Below the pieces are notes generated by a model that saw only the letters and a list, made by a program, of their open reading frames with translations, had not been told where the DNA came from and did no database searches. 64,000 nucleotides of DNA, taken from the NCBI GenBank assembly GCA_947494205.1, contig CANLUH010000014.1:1-64000 (forward strand). Reading direction: 5' to 3'. This DNA comes from an uncultured Flavobacteriaceae bacterium. Its GTDB lineage: Bacteria > Bacteroidota > Bacteroidia > Flavobacteriales > Flavobacteriaceae. How positions within the stretch are numbered: position 1 is the stretch's first letter; each line of letters starts with the position of its first letter. Positions 1 through 9,142 of this stretch are shown one piece after another. The position numbers were made by a program, and so were the translations under genes.

Positions 1-70
1 ACTCAGAGTGATTTGATAGTGTATCTTTTCCGTTTTTAATTTATAAAATTTATATATACAAATCTAAAGG

Positions 71-168
71 AGTGATTTTGAGGTACGAGAAATTGTATCG
101 AGAAGCTTTGCAGCTCATATGGTTCTCGATACAAAATTCCAAAAAGGGAATTACACTCGAACTGACGG
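71..168. repeat. Dispersed palindromic element, copy A (degraded left end)
   Basis: The stretch has inner inverted arms GTATCGAGAA (95-104) and TTCTCGATAC (123-132), and a right outer arm CACTCGAACTGACGG (154-168). The same arms occur in the same order in the element at 9143-9281, so this is a second, partly degraded copy of a non-coding interspersed repeat. A short ATT microsatellite (170-188) follows it. Confidence 0.6.
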
Positions 169-195
169 TATATTATTATTATTATTATGCATAAG

Positions 196-215
196 ATTCC
201 TGCCTACGCAGGAAT
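196..215. repeat. Short perfect hairpin
   Basis: ATTCCTGC and GCAGGAAT form an 8-bp perfect stem around a CTAC loop. It resembles short GC-richer palindromes dispersed between genes of flavobacteria. No T-tract follows, so it is not called a terminator by itself. Confidence 0.45.
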
Positions 216-217
216 TT

Positions 218-254
218 AAAAAGGCTAAAACCCTTTTAGATTTTAGCCTTTTTT
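218..254. terminator. Intrinsic terminator downstream of the MoxR ATPase gene
   Basis: Arms AAAAAGGCTAAAA (218-230) and TTTTAGCCTTTTT (241-253) pair perfectly around a 10-nt loop. They are flanked by A and T runs, so it can act in both directions. It lies 24 bp beyond the stop codon of the minus-strand ATPase gene. Confidence 0.75.
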
Positions 255-277
255 AATGTAAAATTATATGCTATAGT

Positions 278-1744
278 TTATAATCCACTTATAAAACTTC
301 CATAAGGATCTTTAAACTGTGTGCCTTCTGTATAACGGTATTTACTTAATAGTTTAAATTGTACTAAGCCCCACAACACAAACTCTTTAACAAAGTAGCT
401 TTCTTCTTTTAACAGTTTCGGTTGGTGCTCGCCTAATAAGTCGTCTAGCGGTGTTATAGCGTCTAAAAGGGCTTTGTATTCTTTATCTCTTAAATCGTCT
501 AACAATTCGAAGCCTTCACTATTATTAAAGAACCAAGACACGATATCGTCGTAAGGACTTTCATCTCCTTGCTTTTGCAGTTTTTCAATTTTAGGAAAAA
601 ACTCAGGAAACAGACTTTGTACCGCTTCTCCAATTAAATTGTGTGCAACTTTAGCTGCCCCTTCTTGTTCGCCTTCGTAAACCAATTCTACTTTTCCTGT
701 TATAGAAGGAATAATACCAACAAAATCGCTAAGACGTACCATCGTTGTATCGTCACCTGCTTTTAAGGCACGTCGCTCTGCTGTACTTAATAGGTTTTGA
801 TAAGCTGTTATACTTAATCGGGCACTAACACCGCTTTTAGCATCTATATATTCGCTTTCTCGTGCTTCAAAAACAATTTGTTCTAATAAGTCTTTGGCTA
901 ATTCTGGTATAACTACGGCTTCTTCTTGGCGTTGATCTAACTTTGCTTCTTGCTCCGTTATTATTTTAGCTGTTTCTATGTCTTGCGGATAGTGCGTTAA
1001 TATCTGTGAACCTATTCTATCTTTTAATGGCGTAACGATACTTCCACGATTAGTATAATCTTCAGGATTTGCTGTAAATACAAATTGCATATCTAAAGGC
1101 AAACGCAGTTTAAAGCCTCGTATTTGTATATCGCCTTCTTGTAAAATATTAAATAAGGCTACTTGTATTCTAGCTTGCAAATCTGGCAATTCGTTTATTA
1201 CAAATATGCAACGGTTCGCTCTCGGAATCATGCCGTAGTGTATTACACGGTCGTCTGCATAACTTAGTTTTAAATTGGCTGCTTTTATAGGATCTACATC
1301 GCCTATAATATCGGCAACTGTTACATCTGGAGTTGCTAGTTTTTCAGCAAAACGCTCACTTCTATGTAACCATGTTATTGGTGTATTATCTCCTTTTTCT
1401 TTTATAAGTTCTATAGCGTAACGCGAAATAGGGTTTAAAGGATCATCATTAATTTCGGAGCCTCCAACCACAGGGATGTACTCATCTAATAAATTTAGCA
1501 TTAAACGTGCTAATCGCGTTTTTGCTTGTCCGCGTAATCCTAATAGGTTTATATTATGTCTGGATAATATAGCGCGTTCTAATTCTGGTATTACGGTGTT
1601 TTCGTAGCCGTGCACGCCTGCAAATGTGGTTTCTTTTTGTTTTATTTTTTCTATTAAATTATCTCTTAATTCATCTTTAATCGATTTACTTTGGTAATTG
1701 TCTTGTTTTAAATCGCCTAATGTTTTTAGTGTTTCTATATTCAT
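278..1744 (-). CDS. MoxR/magnesium-chelatase-type AAA+ ATPase
   Basis: A cytoplasmic AAA+ ATPase of about 488 residues. It has a Walker A loop GLRGQAKT (about residue 70), a Walker B-like stretch ending in FVINE (about 180-186) and a sensor-1 region FTANPEDY (about 230). The closest remembered families are MoxR ATPases and the ChlI-like subunit of Mg-chelatase, which act as chaperones with von Willebrand factor A partners. The next minus-strand gene upstream encodes such a VWA protein, which fits this pairing. I chose the ATG at 1744 (MNIETLKTLGDL) over the one two codons earlier by recall of homologues. The 467-bp gap to the VWA gene is filled with palindromic repeats, so the two may not share one transcript. 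The substrate is unknown. Confidence 0.85.
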   Translation of the reverse strand: MNIETLKTLGDLKQDNYQSKSIKDELRDNLIEKIKQKETTFAGVHGYENTVIPELERAILSRHNINLLGLRGQAKTRLARLMLNLLDEYIPVVGGSEINDDPLNPISRYAIELIKEKGDNTPITWLHRSERFAEKLATPDVTVADIIGDVDPIKAANLKLSYADDRVIHYGMIPRANRCIFVINELPDLQARIQVALFNILQEGDIQIRGFKLRLPLDMQFVFTANPEDYTNRGSIVTPLKDRIGSQILTHYPQDIETAKIITEQEAKLDQRQEEAVVIPELAKDLLEQIVFEARESEYIDAKSGVSARLSITAYQNLLSTAERRALKAGDDTTMVRLSDFVGIIPSITGKVELVYEGEQEGAAKVAHNLIGEAVQSLFPEFFPKIEKLQKQGDESPYDDIVSWFFNNSEGFELLDDLRDKEYKALLDAITPLDDLLGEHQPKLLKEESYFVKEFVLWGLVQFKLLSKYRYTEGTQFKDPYGSFISGL

Positions 1745-1799
1745 ATACATGCCCGTGAATACGGGTATCTTTTTAATTAAACTTTTCTATTTCTTTTTC

Positions 1800-1861
1800 A
1801 ACCCTCCGAATTTTTCTTCTGAAAAATCCACCTCCCTTTTCTAAAGGGAGGAGTTCCTTCT
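1800..1861. repeat. Palindrome-containing direct repeat, copy 1
   Basis: A block of about 62 bp centred on the hairpin CCTCCCTTT/AAAGGGAGG. It is repeated nearly identically at 2067-2130 in the same orientation. It lies in the gap between the ATPase and VWA genes. Confidence 0.7.
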
Positions 1862-1948
1862 AATTATATTTTTAGTTTCATTTATATTTTGTACTTATAA
1901 TATTCAATACAAATAATATTCTAAACGTAATTTTTCTCGCTTCTTGCT

Positions 1949-1999
1949 CTCCTCTTAAATTTAAGAGGAGATGAATTCTGATTTTATAAAAAATCAGAA
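1949..1999. repeat. Two adjacent palindromes
   Basis: A perfect 22-bp palindrome with half-site CTCCTCTTAAA (1949-1970) is followed by an inverted repeat TTCTGATTTT/AAAATCAGAA (1976-1999). Both are non-coding and lie between the two copies of the 62-bp repeat. Confidence 0.65.
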
Positions 2000-2066
2000 G
2001 AAAGATGAGTTTTTACTTAATGTTGTTTTTTATAAATTAAATGCTCTAATATTATTTTAACTTGCT

Positions 2067-2130
2067 AAACCCTCCGAGTTTTTCCTTCTGAAAAACCCAC
2101 CTCCCTTTTCTAAAGGGAGGAGTTTCTTCT
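2067..2130. repeat. Palindrome-containing direct repeat, copy 2
   Basis: Second copy of the block at 1800-1861, differing at only a few positions by eye and keeping the CCTCCCTTT/AAAGGGAGG stem intact. Confidence 0.7.
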
Positions 2131-2169
2131 ATTTATTATTTCGTTATATTTTTAAATTTCAATTCTCAC

Positions 2170-2201
2170 ATTCGTAATTCGTAATTCGTAATTCGTAATT
2201 C
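2170..2201. repeat. Tandem 7-bp repeat (ATTCGTA)n
   Basis: Four consecutive ATTCGTA units and a partial fifth end 11 bp before the stop codon of the VWA gene. It is a short low-complexity tandem array with no coding content. Confidence 0.8.
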
Positions 2202-2211
2202 AAAAATAAAC

Positions 2212-3339
2212 CTATCCTCTAATTCGTTTTTTTCTATTGGTTTCGTAATCTTCAAAAATCATTTCGCCCAATCCTTTTAAGCCTGTGTAAAAAGCTTTGC
2301 CTTGGTTGGCTCTTGTAAATTCCTGCACAAACTGCATTAAATAGCGATCTTGCGCTATCATAAAAGTCGTTATAGGTATGTGTAGTTTTCGGGCTTGTTG
2401 TGCCATTGCATAACATTTGTTTGTTATGTACGGATTTAAACCATTACTATCTTTATAATAAGTACCGTCTGGCAAACGCAAGCAACTTGGTTTTCCGTCG
2501 GTAATCATAAATATTTGTTTGTTAGTGTTTCGTTTACGTCGTAGTAAGTCCATTGCTAATTGTAAGCCTGCAACGGTATTGGTATGATAGGGACCAACAT
2601 TTAAATACGGTAAATCTTTAATTTTAATAGCCCAAGCATCGTTTCCAAACACTAAAATGTCTAAAGTATCTTTTGGGTAACGCGTGGTTATTAATTCGGC
2701 CAGAGCCATTGCTACTTTTTTGGCAGGTGTAATGCGGTCTTCGCCGTAGAGAATCATACTATGGCTAATGTCTATCATTAACACCGTACTCATTTGCGAT
2801 TTATGCATGGTCTCTTCTACCACCAAATCGTCTTCGGTTAAATTAAAATTATCAATACCGTTATTTATTTGTGCATTTCGTAAACTTTCGGTCATAGACA
2901 CTTTATCTAAAGCATCGCCAAACTGGTAGTTTCTAAAATCACCAGTGTGCTCATCTCCTATTCCTGGCGATTTACTTTTGTGTTGTCCAGAGCCACTTCT
3001 TTTTATGTTTCCGAATATTTGCTCTAATGCAGATTGCCTAATAGCGCGTTCCGTTTTAGCCGTAATACCTATTCCCCCTTTCCCATCGGGTTTTATCTCT
3101 TCTCTAATATAGCCTTTGGCTTTTAGATCTTCAATAAAGTCTTCAATAGTATATTCTGGAGTTGTTAATTGGTATTCTTTATCAAGTTCTCGAAGCCAAT
3201 CTATAGCTTCATCAAAATCTCCAGAGGTGTGGGTTATTAATTCTTTAAATATATCGAATAGCTTTTCGAAAGGCGATTGAGACGGGGCTTCGTAGGGCTT
3301 AAAAACAAATCCTTTTCTTTTCTGCTTGTTATTTTTCAT
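2212..3339 (-). CDS. VWA-domain protein, partner of the MoxR-type ATPase
   Basis: A soluble protein of about 375 residues with a C-terminal von Willebrand factor A domain. The metal-ion-dependent adhesion site is visible as DISHS in LMIDISHSM (about residue 190), followed by a TDGKPS loop. The N-terminal half (about 1-175) is charged and has no recognised catalytic motif. MoxR-type ATPases commonly work with VWA proteins in metal insertion or complex assembly, and this gene lies just upstream of one on the same strand. I prefer the internal ATG at 3339 (MKNNKQKRKGF), because homologues as I recall them begin at this basic segment. An upstream ATG at 3360 is the alternative. The biological role is unknown. 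Confidence 0.85.
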   Translation of the reverse strand: MKNNKQKRKGFVFKPYEAPSQSPFEKLFDIFKELITHTSGDFDEAIDWLRELDKEYQLTTPEYTIEDFIEDLKAKGYIREEIKPDGKGGIGITAKTERAIRQSALEQIFGNIKRSGSGQHKSKSPGIGDEHTGDFRNYQFGDALDKVSMTESLRNAQINNGIDNFNLTEDDLVVEETMHKSQMSTVLMIDISHSMILYGEDRITPAKKVAMALAELITTRYPKDTLDILVFGNDAWAIKIKDLPYLNVGPYHTNTVAGLQLAMDLLRRKRNTNKQIFMITDGKPSCLRLPDGTYYKDSNGLNPYITNKCYAMAQQARKLHIPITTFMIAQDRYLMQFVQEFTRANQGKAFYTGLKGLGEMIFEDYETNRKKRIRG

Positions 3340-3452
3340 AGTTGTATAAAAATACGACATTTTAAGAATCTAGCCCACGTATATTAACAACTCTTTAAGA
3401 TTTATGTTTATACGTTTTAGTACCTTTAAAACCTAACTAATTAAACCACCGA

Positions 3453-6400
3453 ATGAAACACTTTTTATCTACTTTATGTTTACTTTTTGTATTTACTATT
3501 TCTGCCCAAGACTTCTCTATGGATTTAGTAAAAAACATGAAACCTCGTAATATTGGTCCTGGGGGAATGTCTGGTCGTGTTACAGCAATAGACGCTGCAC
3601 ATAGCAATCCCGACATTATGTATGTGGGAACCGCTTCGGGAGGTTTATGGAAATCGACTTCGGGAGGTATAAAATGGGAACCTATTTTTGAAAAAGAAGT
3701 TACAGCTTCGGTTGGTGCTGTTGCCATTCAGCAATCTAACCCAAGTGTTATTTGGGTAGGTACTGGAGAAGGAAACCCACGTAATAGTTTAAATGGCGGT
3801 TATGGTATTTATAAATCTTTAGATGGCGGCAAAAACTGGCTGGCTATGGGATTAGAAAAAACACGCCATATCCATCGTATTATTGTAGATCCTACAAATC
3901 CAGATATCGTTTATGCTGCAGCTATTGGTTCGCCATGGGGAGAACATCCAGAACGTGGTGTGTTTAAAACTACCGATGGCGGAAAAACATGGAATAAAAT
4001 TTTATACGCTAATATTAAAACGGGTGCTGCAGACTTGGTTATGGATCCAACAAATCCTAATAAATTAATTGCAACCTTATGGGAACACAAACGCGAACCT
4101 TGGTTTTTTAATTCAGGCGGAAAAGGCTCTGGAATACATATTACACACGATGGTGGTACTACTTGGAAACAAGTTACAGACAAAGACGGTTTGCCTAAAG
4201 GTAATTTAGGACGTATTGGTGTTGCCATTGCTAGAAATAAACCAAACGTTGTTTATGCACTTGTTGAAGCGAAGAAGAATGCACTATACAAAAGTGAAGA
4301 CGGCGGTTTTAAATGGAAAAAAATTAACGCTAAAAGCGACATCGGCAACAGACCATTTTACTATTCTGAAATTTATGTAGACCCACAAAACGAAAATCGT
4401 GTATACTCAGTGTTTACCTATATAAATGTAAGTGAAGATGGCGGAAAGAATTTTAAACAATTGATGCCTGCTTATGGCGTTAGTAATGGTGTGCATCCCG
4501 ATCATCACGCGTGGTGGATTCATCCAGAGAATGGTAATTTCATGATAGATGGTAACGATGGTGGATTAAACATTACTAAAGATGGTGGGAAAAACTGGCG
4601 TTTTGTTGGTAATTTACCAGTAGCACAATTTTATCACATTAATGTAGATAACGATATACCATATAATGTATATGGCGGTATGCAAGATAATGGCTCTTGG
4701 AGAGGCCCTGCTTATGTTTGGCGTGCGCAAGGCATTAGAAACTCGTACTGGCAAGAAATTTCTTTTGGAGATGGGTTTGATGTTATTGCAGACAGAGACG
4801 ATTCTAGATATGGTTGGACGATGAGTCAACAAGGTTACGTAAGTCGTTACGATTGGCAAACAGGAAACAACTATAATGTACAACCAACACATCCTGATCC
4901 TGACGTTTTATTACGTTTTAATTGGAATGCAGCTATAAATCTAGATCCATTTAATAATAGCACCGTCTATTTTGGAAGTCAGTTTGTACATAAATCGACA
5001 GACAAAGGCGATACTTGGGCTATTATTTCGCCAGATTTAACCACTAATGACCCCGAAAAACAAAAACAACGCGATAGTGGCGGATTAACCGTAGATGCAA
5101 CAGGAGCAGAAAACCATTGTACAATTTTGGTTATAGAACCTTCCCCTGTAGAACAAAATATGCTTTGGGTTGGTACAGACGATGGTCGTGTACATGTTAC
5201 TCAAAATGGAGGAAGTTCTTGGACGGACGTTTCAAAAAACATAAAAGGATTACCAGCTGGCAGTTGGATAGTTCAAATAAAAGCCTCTAATAAAAATAAA
5301 GGAGAAGCCCTTTTAGTCGCTAACGATTACCGTCGTTTTAATTTTACGCCGTATGCTTATAGAACGACTAACTACGGAAAAACATGGCAACGTATCGTAG
5401 ATGAAAACGATGTAAAAAGCTATGCTTTGTGTATTGTTGAAGATATTGAAGAACCAAACCTTTTATTTTTAGGAACAGACGACGGTTTATACGTCTCAAC
5501 AAACGCTGGCGAAAAATGGACAAAATGGACTGAAGGTTTTCCTACGGTTCCTGTAAAAGATTTAGTAATTCAGCCAAGAGAACACGATTTAGTCATTGGT
5601 ACATTTGGTCGTGCCGCATGGATATTAGACGATATTCGTCCGTTACGCGCTATTGCAAAAAACAAACAAGTATTAAATAAAAAGATAACATTATTTACAC
5701 CTCCTACAGCTTATAAAGCTGCTTATGCACAACCAACAGGAAGTCGTTTTGGAGGCGATGCTATGTATCATGGAAAAAATCGTGGCGGTGGCGCGAGATT
5801 AGCTTACTATTTAAAAGTAAAAAAAGCTGACAAAGCAAAAGCAGATACAAACAAAGACAAAAAGAAAACCGAAGCTAAAAAAGATTCTACAGAAGCAGAT
5901 AAAACCGTTGTAAAATGGGATTCTATTACTATGACGGTTTACGATAACGACCGTTTAATCCGTACTATAAAACGTAAAGCACCTAAGGAAACAGGCGTAC
6001 ATAAATGGACTTGGTACATGCGCGAGAAAGGTGTAAATCGTGCCTCTAAAAGTATTAGAAAAAGCACTAGAGAGCCAGGAGGTGTTTCTGTAAAACCAGG
6101 AACTTATCGTATCGTTATGCAATACGGAGACCAAACGACCGAATCTAGAATTACTGTAAAAAATGACCCAAGATTAGATGTCTCTTCTGCAAATACAAAT
6201 GCTGTTTATACGACGTTAAAAGACATGGAAAACATGCAAGAAACTGCTGCCGATGCTGTGAAGCAATTAGTAGAAAGTAAAACAACAGCTTCAACGTTTC
6301 AAAAACGCTTAAAAGCTTTAGATAGTAAAAAGTATAAAGCAGAAATTAAAGCGTCTAAAGATATTGTAAAAAAGATAGATACTATTATGGCTCTATACTT

Positions 6401-6671
6401 CGGAAAAGTGGATAAACGCCAAGGTATTACTAGAAGTCCATTACCAACTGTTAGTTCTAGAATTGGCAAAGCAAGAGGTTATGTAAGCTCTAGGCAAAAC
6501 GGTATCTCTAAAACAGAAACCACATTAATACAACAAGCGAAAGAAAGTTTAAACGACTTTTTAAATGAAGTGAATACGTTTTTAAATGACGATTGGAAAC
6601 CGTACCGTACTAGTATTGAAGCCTTAGAAACTTCAGAATTTAAAGAGACTAAAACGTTTAGTTTAGATTAA
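3453..6671 (+). CDS. Exported BNR/sortilin-like beta-propeller protein
   Basis: A 1072-residue protein with a signal peptide (MKHFLSTLCLLFVFTISAQ). The body of about 750 residues is built of repeated blade motifs of the type S-x-D-G-G-x-x-W (for example KSLDGGKNW, TTDGGKTW, THDGGTTW), as in VPS10/sortilin and glycosidase-like BNR/Asp-box propellers. The last 300 residues contain a Lys-rich linker (about 790-830) and a mixed region that I do not recognise. Related proteins in Bacteroidota are annotated as glycosyl hydrolases, but no catalytic residues can be assigned here, so an enzymatic role is not claimed. It is probably periplasmic or surface-exposed. It is transcribed divergently from the VWA gene and appears monocistronic. 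Confidence 0.85.
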   Translation: MKHFLSTLCLLFVFTISAQDFSMDLVKNMKPRNIGPGGMSGRVTAIDAAHSNPDIMYVGTASGGLWKSTSGGIKWEPIFEKEVTASVGAVAIQQSNPSVIWVGTGEGNPRNSLNGGYGIYKSLDGGKNWLAMGLEKTRHIHRIIVDPTNPDIVYAAAIGSPWGEHPERGVFKTTDGGKTWNKILYANIKTGAADLVMDPTNPNKLIATLWEHKREPWFFNSGGKGSGIHITHDGGTTWKQVTDKDGLPKGNLGRIGVAIARNKPNVVYALVEAKKNALYKSEDGGFKWKKINAKSDIGNRPFYYSEIYVDPQNENRVYSVFTYINVSEDGGKNFKQLMPAYGVSNGVHPDHHAWWIHPENGNFMIDGNDGGLNITKDGGKNWRFVGNLPVAQFYHINVDNDIPYNVYGGMQDNGSWRGPAYVWRAQGIRNSYWQEISFGDGFDVIADRDDSRYGWTMSQQGYVSRYDWQTGNNYNVQPTHPDPDVLLRFNWNAAINLDPFNNSTVYFGSQFVHKSTDKGDTWAIISPDLTTNDPEKQKQRDSGGLTVDATGAENHCTILVIEPSPVEQNMLWVGTDDGRVHVTQNGGSSWTDVSKNIKGLPAGSWIVQIKASNKNKGEALLVANDYRRFNFTPYAYRTTNYGKTWQRIVDENDVKSYALCIVEDIEEPNLLFLGTDDGLYVSTNAGEKWTKWTEGFPTVPVKDLVIQPREHDLVIGTFGRAAWILDDIRPLRAIAKNKQVLNKKITLFTPPTAYKAAYAQPTGSRFGGDAMYHGKNRGGGARLAYYLKVKKADKAKADTNKDKKKTEAKKDSTEADKTVVKWDSITMTVYDNDRLIRTIKRKAPKETGVHKWTWYMREKGVNRASKSIRKSTREPGGVSVKPGTYRIVMQYGDQTTESRITVKNDPRLDVSSANTNAVYTTLKDMENMQETAADAVKQLVESKTTASTFQKRLKALDSKKYKAEIKASKDIVKKIDTIMALYFGKVDKRQGITRSPLPTVSSRIGKARGYVSSRQNGISKTETTLIQQAKESLNDFLNEVNTFLNDDWKPYRTSIEALETSEFKETKTFSLD

Positions 6672-6720
6672 GCTACGTTCAATGTAAAAAAGTATCAAAT
6701 AGTATTAAAGTATACTATTC

Positions 6721-6745
6721 TGTCTGGTTGAGCGCAGTCGAAACC
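6721..6745. repeat. REP-like intergenic fragment
   Basis: Contains GGTTGAGCGCAGTCGAAACC, a short sequence I recognise as a common interspersed intergenic repeat in flavobacterial genomes. It is non-coding and lies between the propeller gene and the next small gene. Confidence 0.5.
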
Positions 6746-6770
6746 TAATTGAGAACTTAATCGTTTTGTA

Positions 6771-7340
6771 ATGAAAATATTGATTATAATACTTATTTTA
6801 TCTAGTTCTAATTTATTTGGACAGCATAAAGAACACCCTTATAACAGAACTCAATCAGAATTTGATAAGTTAACTAAAAAAGCTAAAAAAACAGACAGCA
6901 TAATTTTAGCGTCTGACAAAATGGAATATCGAGAAAAATATATTACTAGAGGACTATCGGAAGGTTCTATTGAAGTTACTGATAGTCTAAAAGCTGTAAT
7001 TGGTTCGGGAGGTTTTTCAACATATACTTATACGAACGATAAGACGAATAAAGTTATTAAAGCAAAACATAATCAAACGGTTCATTATAAATATCATGTA
7101 AAAGATTCTCTAAATGCAAATACAGAAAGGTTAGAAATTAGCATTTACTATAAGGATGAAAAAGCATACTTCTCTGAATTTAATGAATACCACTATGATA
7201 ATGAAAATATAATTTCAAATAATCGCTTTTATTTACGACTGAATGCAATACGAAATGAAATATATTATTCAAATAATTTTCAAAACGAAATTACTAATTA
7301 TATTTTAAAATTGAGCAAAGACATAATCTCTAAAAAATGA
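6771..7340 (+). CDS. Hypothetical exported protein
   Basis: A 189-residue protein with an N-terminal hydrophobic signal sequence (MKILIIILILSSSNLFGQ). The rest is polar and Lys/Tyr/Asn-rich with no motif I recognise. The cleavage site after FGQ suggests a periplasmic or surface location. Its stop overlaps the start of the next gene in an ATGA arrangement, so the two are probably co-transcribed and translationally coupled. No function is proposed. Confidence 0.7.
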   Translation: MKILIIILILSSSNLFGQHKEHPYNRTQSEFDKLTKKAKKTDSIILASDKMEYREKYITRGLSEGSIEVTDSLKAVIGSGGFSTYTYTNDKTNKVIKAKHNQTVHYKYHVKDSLNANTERLEISIYYKDEKAYFSEFNEYHYDNENIISNNRFYLRLNAIRNEIYYSNNFQNEITNYILKLSKDIISKK

Positions 7341-7822
7341 CAAGCGAATCGTTTAAAATAACATTAACCGATAAATATAGTGTCGTTATACCTAACCGTA
7401 TAGCGACATTATTTTTAGAGGCCAAACAGAAACGCGTTAAAGTAAAAGCGTTTCATAAAAATAATACGTTACATTTCTATGCTGCTTTAAAAAACGAAAA
7501 AACTGGGCTTTGTCGTATCTATTTTAGTAATGCTAAACAGAAAGAGTTACAAATTGAATTTGGAGATACGTTTTCTATGCAATTATTTGAAGACACTTCT
7601 AAATATGGCGTAGAGATGCCCGAAGCTTTAGAAGCTGTACTATTAAGTGATTATGAAGCCTTTTCTATTTTTGAAAGTTTTACAGCAGGAAAACAACGCA
7701 GTATTATTTATGCCATTAAACGTTATAAAAATATACAAACCCAAGTAGATAAATCTATTATAATGACCGAAAACCTAAAGCGTGGCATTCATGATTTAAA
7801 ACTAATTTTAAAAGCTAATTAG
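7337..7822 (+). CDS. YdeI/OmpD-associated-like protein
   Basis: A 161-residue cytoplasmic protein without signal or membrane segments. The N-terminal half (about 5-85) resembles the DUF1905 beta-barrel-like domain. The C-terminal half contains PEALEAVLLSDYEAFSIFESF followed by a basic helix with KRY, as in the YdeI/OmdA family of bacteriocin-protection-like proteins. The biochemical role of the family is not established. It overlaps the upstream small exported protein gene by 4 bp. The assignment rests on motif recall. Confidence 0.6.
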   Translation: MTSESFKITLTDKYSVVIPNRIATLFLEAKQKRVKVKAFHKNNTLHFYAALKNEKTGLCRIYFSNAKQKELQIEFGDTFSMQLFEDTSKYGVEMPEALEAVLLSDYEAFSIFESFTAGKQRSIIYAIKRYKNIQTQVDKSIIMTENLKRGIHDLKLILKAN

Positions 7823-7832
7823 TCGTCGTTTC

Positions 7833-7863
7833 TTGCAAAAGGATAAATATCTACTTAACTTCG
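7833..7863 (+). promoter_or_regulatory. Possible Bacteroidota-type promoter before the YceI-like gene
   Basis: TTG at 7833-7835 lies 20 bp before TAACTTCG at 7856-7863. This matches the Bacteroidota -33/-7 pattern (TTTG and TAnnTTTG) with one mismatch in the -7 box. It is 27 bp upstream of the ATG. In AT-rich DNA this is only suggestive. Confidence 0.3.
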
Positions 7864-7890
7864 AACTCAATAAACCAAAAACAAAAAATC

Positions 7891-8508
7891 ATGAAAAAAA
7901 TAAGCTTATTTATATTAGCACTCTCTCTAGTTTTTGCTGTGAGTTGTAAAGAAGAAACTAAAAAAGAACCAGAAACAGAAGTTAAAGCAGCAGAGAATTA
8001 TGTTGTAAAAGCAGAAGCTACTTCTGTAAAATGGACGGCTTACAAAACAACAGCAAAAAAAGGTGTTGGAGGAGAATTCTCTGTTTTAAAGTTCGATAAT
8101 AAAGCAGGTGCTACACCACAAGAAGCTTTAAACAATTTAAATTTTTCTATACCAATTAGTAATTTAATTACAAAAGACGAAGGAAGAGATGCTAAAATTA
8201 AAGCGTCTTTCTTTGGTGCTATGTTAGATACCGATTTAATTACAGGAACTATTAAGTACAAAGACAATAAATATGTAGCCTCTTTAACAATGAATGGTGT
8301 TACAAACGATTTACCTTTAGAAGTAGAGATTACAGATGAAAGACGTGTAAGTATGAAAGGCACAATGTTACTTAAAGATTGGGATGCACTTGGTGCCTTA
8401 GAGTCTTTAAATAAAATTTGTTTCGATTTACATAAAGGAGAAGACGGTGTTAGCAAAACATGGGATGATGTTGCTATTGAAGTAAACACTTACTTGAGAA
8501 AAAACTAA
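7891..8508 (+). CDS. YceI-like lipoprotein
   Basis: A 205-residue lipoprotein: MKKISLFILALSLVFAVSC has a lipobox ending in Cys19, followed by acidic and Lys/Glu-rich linker residues. The mature domain has the features of the YceI lipocalin-like fold: an early V-K-W-TAYKT segment, the middle stretch FSIPISNLITKDEGRDAKIKASFF and a TMNGVTNDLPLEVE strand. YceI-type proteins bind isoprenoid-like lipids in the periplasm and are often stress-linked. Here the domain is anchored to a membrane. The next gene, a superoxide dismutase lipoprotein, begins 1 bp after the stop, so the pair forms an operon that may act in oxidative stress defence (inference). Confidence 0.8.
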   Translation: MKKISLFILALSLVFAVSCKEETKKEPETEVKAAENYVVKAEATSVKWTAYKTTAKKGVGGEFSVLKFDNKAGATPQEALNNLNFSIPISNLITKDEGRDAKIKASFFGAMLDTDLITGTIKYKDNKYVASLTMNGVTNDLPLEVEITDERRVSMKGTMLLKDWDALGALESLNKICFDLHKGEDGVSKTWDDVAIEVNTYLRKN

Positions 8509-8509
8509 G

Positions 8510-9118
8510 ATGAAAAAAGTAGTTATATCTATACTAACACTAACTTTAGTAGTTGTAACAAGTTGTAAAAAAGATACTAAAGAACCTACAGAGATTGTAG
8601 AACCTGCTAAACAATTGACTAAAGAAGAAGTTAAAGCAGAAGTTGAAGCTAAAACGGAAACTAAAACAGTGACCATTAGCGTTCCTATGTCCCCTAAAAG
8701 CGATAGTAAAGTCTCTGGAAAAGCTGTATTTTCTCAGCATGGCGACACCGTAAGTATGTTTGCAAAATTTACAGGTTTAAATCAAGGTATGCATGCTATA
8801 CATTTACATGAAAAAGCAGATTGTTCTTCGGCAGATGGTAAATCTACTGGCGGACATTGGAATCCTACAGCACAGCAACATGGTAAATGGGGTGATGCAA
8901 CAGGATATCATAAAGGAGATATTGGCAACTTTACAGCTGATGCAAGAGGTAACGGAAAAGCAAAATTTTCTACCAACGAATGGTGTATTGGTTGTGGCGA
9001 TCCTAAAAAAGATATTCTAGGTAAAGCCGTTATTGTGCATAAAGGTACAGACGATTTTACATCTCAGCCAAGTGGAGCTGCTGGAAGTCGCGTAAGCTGT
9101 GGCGGTGTAATACAATAA
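8510..9118 (+). CDS. sodC: Cu/Zn superoxide dismutase, lipoprotein form
   Basis: A 202-residue lipoprotein with lipobox VVVTSC (Cys about 20) and an acidic linker, then a complete Cu/Zn superoxide dismutase domain. Visible signatures are HAIHLHEKADCS (Cu ligands and disulphide Cys), GGHWNPT, HKGDIGN, VIVHKGTDDF, and the C-terminal GSRVSCGGVI carrying the conserved Arg and second Cys. The enzyme converts superoxide to oxygen and hydrogen peroxide in the periplasm or at the surface. All metal-ligand motifs are present, so it should be active. An extra CIGCG loop (near residue 160) is less usual. It is co-transcribed with the YceI-like gene and followed by a repeat element and a hairpin terminator. 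Confidence 0.92.
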   Translation: MKKVVISILTLTLVVVTSCKKDTKEPTEIVEPAKQLTKEEVKAEVEAKTETKTVTISVPMSPKSDSKVSGKAVFSQHGDTVSMFAKFTGLNQGMHAIHLHEKADCSSADGKSTGGHWNPTAQQHGKWGDATGYHKGDIGNFTADARGNGKAKFSTNEWCIGCGDPKKDILGKAVIVHKGTDDFTSQPSGAAGSRVSCGGVIQ

Positions 9119-9142
9119 TAAATTTAAAAAACAGCTAGAAAC

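Noticed and set aside
170-188. ATT trinucleotide microsatellite
   Set aside because: Six units in AT-rich non-coding DNA. It is not within a promoter or a frame where slippage would switch a gene.
4614-4892. Minus-strand frame opposite the beta-propeller gene
   Set aside because: Shadow of a repeat-rich real gene without supporting motif.
8040-8489. 149-codon minus-strand frame opposite the YceI-like gene
   Set aside because: It lies fully inside a well-supported gene and has no family resemblance.
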